This document shows positions 53,266 through 59,374 of a DNA stretch of 59,374 nucleotides, one piece after another. Source of the stretch: Magnetococcales bacterium. Its GTDB lineage: Bacteria; Pseudomonadota; Magnetococcia; Magnetococcales; JADFZT01. The stretch's first letter is position 1. Every line of letters begins with the position of its first letter. Location of the stretch: contig JADFZT010000023.1 in assembly GCA_015232395.1 (NCBI GenBank), forward strand, positions 1 to 59,374, given 5' to 3'. The position numbers and the translations under genes are program-made. The notes under the pieces are model-generated. The model searched no databases. It was not told where the DNA came from and saw only the letters and a list, made by a program, of their open reading frames with translations.

Positions 53266-54351
53266 ATGATCAGAATTCAAAAAGAAGATTTTTCCGTAGA
53301 AGAGGAAACCGCTGCCCTGATTCAAGATTCCACCGTGGTGGGCGGGGTGGTGAGTTTTGTGGGCACGGTACGGGATTATGTGGATGACTCCCGGGTGGTG
53401 GCCATGGAGCTGGAACACTATCCCGGCATGACCGAATCGGAGTTGGAAAAGATCGAAGTGGCTGCCCGGGTTCGGTTTGGTGTGGAAGAGATTTCCGTGG
53501 TCCATCGGGTGGGGCGCCTGGGGGTAGGTGAAAACATCGTTCTGGTGATCGCTGCCGCCCGCCATCGGGCCGACGCCTTCGATGCCTGCCGTTATATGAT
53601 CGACCATCTTAAAATTCACGCCACCTTCTGGAAAAAAGAGTATCTTGATAGTGGGGAGACCCAGTGGGTCAAAGGGTGTCCCGGCTGTGAAGCCGCAGCC
53701 AGCCAGTGGTCCGATCTGGGGGCGGTGGCCCATGCCCACGACCGTCCAGTGGAGGCAGCGGCTACCCCGGAGCAAAAAACGTCGGATTCCAACCACCAAG
53801 AGAGTGCACTCAAGCCATCATCAGAAAAAAATCACCACCCTGGAGATACCCATCACCATGGGGGAAAGGCGACCTGGTCTGGATTGCGAGTGGGTATTTT
53901 AACCCTTTCCGACAGCCGCAACCGCCAATCCGACAAGAGCGGAGATGCCTTGGAAGGGATGGTGCTGGGGTTGGGGGCCATGGTCGCCGCCCGGGAAATT
54001 TTGCCGGATGAACAGATTCGGATTCAGGAATGTCTTCTGGAGTGGAGTGATACCTCCCACCTCAACCTGATTCTCACCACCGGTGGCACAGGTCCCGGCC
54101 CCCGGGATGTCACCCCGGAAGCCACCCGCCAGGTGTGTGATCGGGAGCTGCCTGGGTTTAGTGAATTTATCCGCGCTGAAGGATTGAAACAGGTCCGTTC
54201 AGCACTCCTTACCCGGGGGGTGGCGGCTTTTCGGGGGCAGACCCTGGTGGTCAACCTGCCCGGCTCCACCCGGGGGGCGGTGCACTCCCTGGAAGCCGTT
54301 TCAGATCTCATCCCCCACGCCCTGCGGATGGCTCGGGGGGGGGGACACTGA
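53266..54351 (+). CDS. Fusion of molybdopterin synthase large subunit MoaE and MoaB/MogA
   Basis: The 361-residue protein joins two Moco enzymes. Residues 1-150 are MoaE: GGVVSFVGTVRDYVDDSRV, MELEHYPGMTE, VVHRVGRLGVGENIVLV and FWKKEYLDSGETQWVKG. MoaE puts sulfur into precursor Z with MoaD. Residues about 150-205 are a linker with His-rich NHHPGDTHHHGG. Residues 206-361 are MogA/MoaB: RVGILTLSDSRNRQSDKSG, LILTTGGTGPGPRDVTPEAT and VVNLPGSTRGAVHSLE, which adenylates molybdopterin. No moaD is seen nearby. It heads the cluster moaE/B-moeA-moaC-moaA. Confidence 0.93.
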   Translation: MIRIQKEDFSVEEETAALIQDSTVVGGVVSFVGTVRDYVDDSRVVAMELEHYPGMTESELEKIEVAARVRFGVEEISVVHRVGRLGVGENIVLVIAAARHRADAFDACRYMIDHLKIHATFWKKEYLDSGETQWVKGCPGCEAAASQWSDLGAVAHAHDRPVEAAATPEQKTSDSNHQESALKPSSEKNHHPGDTHHHGGKATWSGLRVGILTLSDSRNRQSDKSGDALEGMVLGLGAMVAAREILPDEQIRIQECLLEWSDTSHLNLILTTGGTGPGPRDVTPEATRQVCDRELPGFSEFIRAEGLKQVRSALLTRGVAAFRGQTLVVNLPGSTRGAVHSLEAVSDLIPHALRMARGGGH

Positions 54352-54566
54352 CGCACCCGTTTGGTTGAGGCCCCGGCAGGTTGTTGGCGTTGTGGCAGGT
54401 TGGTTGGCGTCCTGGTGGGCATTCCAGCACTCCTCGGCAGGTATCACGGCATACCCCCGGTAGGCATCACGGCAGACACTTGGTATTAACCAGCACGAAA
54501 TACCGATCCCGGCTTGGTCTTTTCCCGGGGTATTATCTGACTACGAAAAAAGGATTGGATCCAGCG

Positions 54567-55778
54567 ATGATCTCATTTTCCGATGCCCGAAAACAGGTCA
54601 TGGAACAGGTAAAGCCCATCACCGATATCGAGCAGGTGGCTGTTGCAGATGCCTTGGGCAGGGTGCTGGCCGCCCCGGCCAAGGCGCTCATCGATGTGCC
54701 CAACCACGACAACTCCGCGATGGATGGCTATGGGGTGCGCTTCAAGGATCTTTCATTGGATCAGCCAGTGGGGCTTGAAGTGATAGCGGACCTGCCCGCC
54801 GGGGATCGGTTGACCAAGCCCCTGGGGGGTGGCGAAGCGGTGCGGATCATGACCGGCGCCCCCATCCCCGACGGTTGCGACTGCATCGTCATCCAGGAGG
54901 TGGTGACCTGGGAGGCGGGGGGGCAGTTGATGGTGCCTCCTGGTCAAAAAAAGGCTCAGCACATTCGTCGGGCAGGGGAAGATATCGCCAAAGGGGAGAA
55001 GGTGCTTCCGGCAGGGCGGCGTTTGGGCCCTGCTGATTTGGGGCTTCTCACCTCCCTGGGACTGGTCGAGGTGGCCTGTTATCGCAAACCCCGGGTGGCG
55101 CTACTCTCCACCGGCAACGAAGTGGTGGAGGCGGGGACGCCCCTCAAGCCCGGCCAGGTCTATGATTCCAATCGTTCCTCCCTGCGGGGGGCGCTGCAAT
55201 CCCTGGGCGTTGATATCATCGATCTGGGCCTGGTCCAGGACGACCGCAAAGCCATTACCGATATTTTGGCCCGAGGGGGAGAAGAAGCCGATGCGGTCAT
55301 CTCCACCGGTGGGGTTTCGGTGGGGGATTACGACCTGATCAAGGAGGTGTTGATCAATCAGGGCCAGATTCATTTTTGGAAGGTCTCCATGAAACCCGGC
55401 AAGCCCCAGGCCTATGGCCGTTTGGGCAAGGCCCTCTTTTTTGGCCTGCCGGGCAACCCCGTCTCGGGGCTGGTGGTTTTTCTGCTCATGGTGCGTCCTG
55501 CGCTGATCGAGATGATGGGGGCCACACCGGAACCGGAGCGAATCTTGAGACTGCCTTTCAAGGGGAGCCATCGGAAAAAACATGGCCGTATGGATTTTGT
55601 CCGGGGCGTGGTGCACTTTGATGGCCGAAAAGCGCCCTGGGTGGAGACCACCGGTCCCCAGGGGTCGGGGATATTGACCTCCATGTCCAAAGCCAACGCC
55701 TTCATCGTGCTCCCGGAAGGCCCGGTCAAACTGAAAGATGGAGATGAGGTGTCCGTACTCATGATCGACTATGGCTGA
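54567..55778 (+). CDS. moeA: Molybdopterin molybdenumtransferase MoeA
   Basis: MoeA inserts molybdate into adenylated molybdopterin. The 403-residue protein has the family blocks [49 protein letters not shown]-like [16 protein letters not shown] and [17 protein letters not shown], then [16 protein letters not shown]. It starts at the ATG 54567 after AAGGAT. The in-frame region upstream to 54381 is intergenic. It overlaps moaC by 8 bases. Confidence 0.96.
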   Translation: MISFSDARKQVMEQVKPITDIEQVAVADALGRVLAAPAKALIDVPNHDNSAMDGYGVRFKDLSLDQPVGLEVIADLPAGDRLTKPLGGGEAVRIMTGAPIPDGCDCIVIQEVVTWEAGGQLMVPPGQKKAQHIRRAGEDIAKGEKVLPAGRRLGPADLGLLTSLGLVEVACYRKPRVALLSTGNEVVEAGTPLKPGQVYDSNRSSLRGALQSLGVDIIDLGLVQDDRKAITDILARGGEEADAVISTGGVSVGDYDLIKEVLINQGQIHFWKVSMKPGKPQAYGRLGKALFFGLPGNPVSGLVVFLLMVRPALIEMMGATPEPERILRLPFKGSHRKKHGRMDFVRGVVHFDGRKAPWVETTGPQGSGILTSMSKANAFIVLPEGPVKLKDGDEVSVLMIDYG

Positions 55779-56268
55779 TGAAAAACGTTTGACCCATTTT
55801 GACGAAACCGGCGCTTCCCGGATGGTGGACGTCTCTGCCAAGGGGGTCACCGAGCGGCTGGCGGTGGCGGTGGGCCAGGTGGTCATGGCCCCGGAAACCT
55901 TTCGCCTGGTCATGGATCGGGGGATGGCCAAGGGGGATGTGCTGGAGGTGGCCCGCATTGCAGGCATCATGGGGGCCAAGCGGGTGGATATGTTGATTCC
56001 CCTCTGTCACCAACTGGCTTTGACCTCGGTAAAAGTGGCCTTTGAGCCCCACTCCGAAACCGCCACCATCGGCATCGAGGCCCGGGTAAAGACCGCCGGA
56101 CGCACCGGTGTGGAGATGGAGGCCCTGACGGCGGTATCGGTGACGGCTCTGACGATCTATGACATGTGCAAGGCGGTGGACCGGGATATGCGGATTGAAG
56201 GCATTCGGCTGATGGAAAAAGTGGGCGGCAAGTCCGGCCATTATCTCAGATCCCAAGAGACTGGCTGA
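55771..56268 (+). CDS. moaC: Cyclic pyranopterin monophosphate synthase MoaC
   Basis: MoaC converts the MoaA product (3',8-cH2GTP) to cyclic pyranopterin monophosphate. The 165-residue protein has [52 protein letters not shown] (active-site motif) and [20 protein letters not shown], with final VGGKSGHY. It overlaps moeA at its start and moaA at its end (TGATG). Confidence 0.97.
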   Translation: MADEKRLTHFDETGASRMVDVSAKGVTERLAVAVGQVVMAPETFRLVMDRGMAKGDVLEVARIAGIMGAKRVDMLIPLCHQLALTSVKVAFEPHSETATIGIEARVKTAGRTGVEMEALTAVSVTALTIYDMCKAVDRDMRIEGIRLMEKVGGKSGHYLRSQETG

Positions 56269-57263
56269 TGCCCCTGGTCGATACCTTTGGCAGAACCATC
56301 CGCTACCTGCGGGTTTCGGTTACCGACCGCTGCAATTTTCGCTGTCACTATTGTCGCCCGGCTGAGGGGATTGCCTTGGCTGAGCAGGAGGAAATTCTCT
56401 CCCTGGAGGAGATGGCGCGACTGGTGCGGCTCTTTACCGAACTGGGGGTGGAGCGGGTGCGCTTGACGGGGGGGGAACCTCTCCTGCGTCGCAACGTGAT
56501 GGAGCTGATTGAAACACTGGGGGCACTCCCCGGTCTGGAGGATCTTTCCCTCTCCACCAACGCCTTGCTCCTGGCCCGCCATGCCCGGGGGCTGCGGGAG
56601 GCGGGGGTGGGGCGGGTCAATATTTCCCTGGATTCCCTCAATCCGGAAACCTTTTTCACCATCACCCGCAATGGCCGCCTGGATACGGTATTGGCCGGGA
56701 TCGATGCTGCCGTGGCTGCGGGTTTGGGGCCGGTCAAGGTGAATATGGTGGTGATGCGGGGGATCAACGATTCCGAAATCACCGCCATGGTGGACTTTGC
56801 CCGGGAAAAAGGGGTGATTTTGCGTTTTATCGAGACCATGCCGGTGGGGGAGGCGGGTCAGGAGGTGGTGGATCGCTTCATGCCTGCTGAGGAAATATTG
56901 CAAGTGGTCAAAGAGCACGCTGGCAGCGAGTTGATTCCGGTCAAAATTTCCCGGGGGGCGGGGCCCGCACGCTATTATCGTATCTCTGGAAGTACCGCTG
57001 AAGTCGGGGTGATCTCCGCTCTTTCCCAACACTTTTGTGAGGGGTGCAACCGGGTGCGTCTTACCTCCCAGGGCTCTCTGGTGCTCTGTTTGGGGCGGGT
57101 GGATTCGGTGGATCTGAAGACCCCCCTGCGCAATGGGGCCAGCGATGAAGAGATGAAAACCCGGATTCAGGCCGCCATCGATACCAAACCCATGGGTCAT
57201 CAGTTCGATGCCGAGACCCCCAAATCAGGCTCCAACCATCGCATGTCCGCTTTGGGGGGATGA
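56268..57263 (+). CDS. moaA: GTP 3',8-cyclase MoaA (radical SAM)
   Basis: MoaA starts Moco synthesis from GTP. The 331-residue protein has the radical-SAM cluster motif CNFRCHYCRP (about residues 24-33), GGEPLLRRN and the second cluster at the C-terminus (FCEGCNRVRLTSQG and LVLCLG). It ends SALGG; the C-terminal GG is typical of MoaA. Its start overlaps the moaC stop by one base. Confidence 0.97.
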   Translation: MPLVDTFGRTIRYLRVSVTDRCNFRCHYCRPAEGIALAEQEEILSLEEMARLVRLFTELGVERVRLTGGEPLLRRNVMELIETLGALPGLEDLSLSTNALLLARHARGLREAGVGRVNISLDSLNPETFFTITRNGRLDTVLAGIDAAVAAGLGPVKVNMVVMRGINDSEITAMVDFAREKGVILRFIETMPVGEAGQEVVDRFMPAEEILQVVKEHAGSELIPVKISRGAGPARYYRISGSTAEVGVISALSQHFCEGCNRVRLTSQGSLVLCLGRVDSVDLKTPLRNGASDEEMKTRIQAAIDTKPMGHQFDAETPKSGSNHRMSALGG

Positions 57264-57320
57264 TTTTTCCCGAACCTCCACTCTCCCTTTAAACCATTCC
57301 TGCCCCTACGTTTGCCCTGG

Positions 57321-57519
57321 TATAGCAGAGTTCTGTCTCAAAATTGAACACTCTTCCCTGACGCGTCATCCCCGCGAAGGCGGGGATCCAGTGAGCTGAT
57401 GATTGCCCTCAAGGAAAGACCAGATCTTCAAGAAAGGCCGGTGTTTTGCTGAAAGTGATACAAGATTTTGGAAAGGTTCGCGCCAGCCCCTCTGGATTCC
57501 CGCATTCGCGAGAATGACG
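57321..57519 (-). repeat. MITE-like element, copy 2 (inverted relative to copy 1)
   Basis: This element lies between moaA and moeB, in the 353-base gap 57264-57616 that holds no gene. Its reverse complement matches 45192-45388. It shows the outer TATAGCAG flank, TCTCAAAATTG, CACTCTTCCCTGAC, a CGTCATCCCCGCG...GGGGATCCAG arm (57364-57391), a 100-base middle and a CTGGATTCCCGC arm (57492-57519). The middles are alignable but diverged. Confidence 0.8.
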
Positions 57520-57616
57520 GCAAAAATGCAACGGCATATGTCCAATTCTTGATTTGAATGGCTATAGTGGCGACCGGATTTCCCCTTCATTTTCAGCCGC
57601 TCCGCTCCTGCAGCTC

Positions 57617-58393
57617 TTAGCCCTTTTTTCCTCCACAGAGGGGACAATCGGGATTTTTGGGGATCTGAATGCGGTGATAGATGCCGTCCAGGGCGTTGAT
57701 GAGCAGCATGAATCCGGCAAGACTCTGACCGATACCCAAAATCTCTTTGATGGTTTCCGTCGCCTGAATCGTACCCACCAACCCGGGGAGTGCGCCCAAT
57801 ACCCCAGCGGTTGAGCAGGTGGGGGCGGTGCCAGGGGCTGGTGGGGTGGGAAAGAGGCAGGCGTAACAGGGGGCTTTGGCATCGATTCCGTGACGGAAGG
57901 TGGCGACTTGCCCTTCAAAGCCCAGCACGGCTCCTGAGATCAACGTTTTTTTCTCCTGTAGGCACGCTTCATTGATCAGGTGGCGGGTGGCAAAATTATC
58001 GCTGCCATCCACCACCAGGTCGCACTCGGCAATCCATTCCCGGACATTTTCGGCATTCACCCGGCCTTCCCGGGGAATCACGGTGACATCGCTGTTCAAG
58101 GCGGCGATGGCCCGGGTGGCGGAGTGGACCTTGGGAGTGCCGACGGATTGGCGGGTGTGGATAATTTGCCGTTGCAGATTGGAAAGATCCACCCGGTCGT
58201 GATCGGCGATGACCAGGGTGCCTACCCCGGCGGCGGCCAGGTAGAGCGCCACCGGGGAGCCGAGTCCCCCAGCCCCCAGAAGAAACACCTTGGCAGCCAG
58301 GAGTTTTTCCTGGCCAACCCCGCCAATTTCCCGCAACAGGATTTGCCGGGAATAACGATCAATTTGGGTGTCGGAAAGAGGCATGGGCGTCAA
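57617..58393 (-). CDS. moeB: Molybdopterin-synthase adenylyltransferase MoeB / ThiF-family E1-like enzyme
   Basis: MoeB adenylates the C-terminus of MoaD. The 258-residue protein has the HesA/MoeB/ThiF pattern: RYSRQILLREIGGVGQEKLL, VFLLGAGGLGSPVALYLAAAG and DLSNLQRQIIHT, with catalytic-Cys area RHLINEACLQEK. Zinc ligands lie in CYACLFP and CPLCGG. No rhodanese domain is attached. It points toward moaA from the other strand. It could instead serve thiamin synthesis, but the neighbourhood supports Moco. Confidence 0.9.
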   Translation of the reverse strand: MTPMPLSDTQIDRYSRQILLREIGGVGQEKLLAAKVFLLGAGGLGSPVALYLAAAGVGTLVIADHDRVDLSNLQRQIIHTRQSVGTPKVHSATRAIAALNSDVTVIPREGRVNAENVREWIAECDLVVDGSDNFATRHLINEACLQEKKTLISGAVLGFEGQVATFRHGIDAKAPCYACLFPTPPAPGTAPTCSTAGVLGALPGLVGTIQATETIKEILGIGQSLAGFMLLINALDGIYHRIQIPKNPDCPLCGGKKG

Positions 58394-58752
58394 CGGTTCT
58401 TTGGGCTGGAGGAGAGCGGGCCGGGAGATCCAAAAAAAACACCAGTGTAAAACATTCTGCGCCTGTTTGGGAGAGATGTGGCTGTTGCGAGAGGGGCTTA
58501 TGTTGTCGACAACGCCAGATCGGTCCGGGTCTGATTGAATGTGGTGCGGGGATTGGCAGAAATGAGTGGAAAGGGGGTGGGAATATACGGCCAGGATGAG
58601 AGCTGGAGGCTCTTAAGGGTATTGCGGATGGTGGCCTGGGGAAACAAAGGGAGGTCAATGGATCTGATTGGAAATGGCTGGAGGGAGCTATCAGCTTGGT
58701 AGCGTTTGCCAGGCAAGAGTCTGTTTGATGGGTCAATAGTCTGTTTGATGGG
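58394..58752. other. Non-coding stretch between moeB and the UmuD-like remnant
   Basis: No supported gene lies here. It is AT-richer toward 58760 and includes a 20-bp tandem repeat at 58719-58758. It may carry the moeB promoter. Confidence 0.5.
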
Positions 58753-58758
58753 TCAATA
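58719..58758. repeat. 20-bp tandem repeat (two copies)
   Basis: GTCTGTTTGATGGGTCAATA occurs at 58719-58738 and again, exactly, at 58739-58758. It lies at the 3' end of the UmuD-like remnant. The second copy overlaps its stop codon. Confidence 0.85.
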
Positions 58759-58873
58759 TTTTTTATATTTGGAGACCACCACGCCTATGATGGAAGTTTG
58801 ATGATTTATCTCGGTGAGGGGGTAGCGGTGGTTCAGTGGTTTGAGATATCGGCGTTCACCATCAAGGATGAGT
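58753..58873 (-). pseudogene. Truncated UmuD/LexA-like peptidase S24, C-terminal remnant
   Basis: A 39-codon frame ends in a TGA at 58753-58755. It reads LILDGERRYLKPLNHRYPL, then TEI and SIIGVVVSKYKKY. This matches the last strands of S24 peptidases of the LexA/UmuD type (pattern RYLxPxNxxYPxxEI...IIGVVxxxxxxY). The catalytic Ser, Lys and the N-terminus are missing. The upstream part is replaced by an IS end at 58874. Confidence 0.7.
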
Positions 58874-58900
58874 TGTACTTGCCAAGACTTGATCTGACAG
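58874..58900. repeat. IS terminal inverted repeat
   Basis: Reading inward on the plus strand the sequence is TGTACTTGCCAAGACTTGAT, then CTGACAG. IS481-type ends start with TGT and contain a CAAGACTTGA-like core. The UmuD-like reading frame begins directly outside it. Confidence 0.6.
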
Positions 58901-59013
58901 ATGTAGGATATTCCTAGGTTCGAAAATGTTCGTTGGGCAACCCATTCACCAGGGAAGCATAAAGTGGGCGCTCCACCTTTGAGCGTGGCCCCACCCCCCG
59001 GACCCCCGATGAC

Positions 59014-59056
59014 CACCCCTGACCGCCAAAACCGGCTCCGCCGGCGGCCAGGGGTG
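59014..59056. repeat. 14-bp hairpin in the IS tail
   Basis: CACCCCTGACCGCC (59014-59027) pairs with GGCGGCCAGGGGTG (59043-59056), with one mismatch. It lies after the transposase stop and may terminate or insulate transcription of the element. Confidence 0.6.
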
Positions 59057-59155
59057 ACCATGGTAACCAGGGGGTCAACCCCATCTCAAAGGTCGTTCGT
59101 CCATTTATATTCCCGGGCGACTGCGATGCTTGTGTCAATGCTGAGTCACTGTGAA

Positions 59156-59296
59156 TCATGCAGCAACCTTCCTGTCTGTCTGGTGAAGTCTTTCCAAAAC
59201 CTTATCCTGTGCCAGTTTCTTGCTGTCCAGGAAGGTCTGCATAGGAGTCTTACCATAGCAATATTTTCCTGTGTGTGTTCTCTCATTGTTATACAG
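59156..59296 (-). pseudogene. Transposase C-terminal fragment (DDE integrase core, IS481-like)
   Basis: A 46-residue tail reads YNNERTHTGKYCYGKTPMQT, then FLDSKKLAQDKVLERL and a final KVAA before TGA. The YNNERTH motif is the usual end of the integrase core in IS481/IS3-like transposases. The upstream coding part is absent: the frame enters the 23S rRNA sequence at 59297. Confidence 0.8.
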
Positions 59297-59297
59297 G

Positions 59298-59374
<77 letters not shown>

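Larger units (their letters stand above)
58874..59296 (-). mobile_element. Truncated IS481-like element (right end and transposase 3' end)
   Basis: Only the 3' part is present. It runs from transposase codons at 59296 to a TGT...ACA-type terminal repeat at 58874-58900. The start of the transposase and the left end are missing at the 23S rRNA junction. About 255 bases after the transposase stop form a GC-rich, hairpin-bearing tail. The family call rests on the transposase C-terminus and on the repeat type. Confidence 0.7.

Overview
The window looks like one end of a contig or chromosome segment from a GC-rich, flagellated Gram-negative proteobacterium. Support for this comes from P- and L-ring flagellar genes, an outer-membrane TamA/TamB pair, a sigma-54 type flagellar promoter, and glnS, htpG and feoAB of proteobacterial type. 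The mix (sigma-54 driven flg operon, a GapR/DUF2312-like protein, a CHASE2 kinase, NnrS, a long Moco cluster) would fit Magnetococcales or a neighbouring deep proteobacterial lineage. That placement is inference, and no magnetosome gene is present.

Layout. 1-4.8 kb: comEC, two uncharacterised genes and mazG. 5.2-11.8 kb: a flagellar rod/ring operon (flgF-flgG-flgA-flgH-flgI-flgJ-flgM-flgN) behind a good -24/-12 promoter, ending near csrA. 11.9-18.2 kb: tamA-tamB on the minus strand. 18.5-23.5 kb: a small split coiled-coil/membrane gene, a SAM methyltransferase, nnrS, glnS and a tail-anchored-like protein. 24.1-28.9 kb: a four-gene redox cluster (Tat-exported Fe-S aldo/keto reductase, DUF6599 protein, Tat-exported DUF362 protein, membrane polyferredoxin). 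28.9-36.5 kb: an accessory, defence-like island. Its centre is a 1457-residue TIR-CHAT-STAND-TPR protein translationally coupled to an XRE regulator, flanked by three toxin-antitoxin-like pairs and two small membrane proteins. 36.7-45 kb: an AGCS symporter, a sirtuin, htpG, a GapR-like gene, rlmKL and a DHH phosphoesterase. 45-50.3 kb: metal transport, with feoA-feoB plus a small Cys-rich FeoB partner, and a heavy-metal permease with a divergent MerR regulator and a 19-bp-spacer promoter. 50.3-53 kb: a CHASE2 Ser/Thr kinase. 53.3-58.4 kb: molybdenum cofactor genes (a moaE-moaB fusion, moeA, moaC, moaA and, on the other strand, moeB).

The last 650 bases are rearranged. The C-terminal remnant of a UmuD/LexA-type peptidase is cut off by the end of an IS481-like element. 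The 5' part of that element's transposase is missing, and its place is taken by 23S rRNA sequence that runs off the end of the window. This is either a genuine rearrangement or an assembly join at two repeats.

Several dispersed repeats are visible: a MITE-like element of about 200 bp with hairpin arms, present in opposite orientation at 45.2 and 57.3 kb; a G-rich hairpin repeat at 27.3 and 38.0 kb; and a 38-bp tandem duplication over the rlmKL start codon. The most system-like novelty is the TIR-CHAT-STAND-TPR/XRE operon, a candidate abortive-infection or immune module that places two different death-effector domains on one STAND switch.
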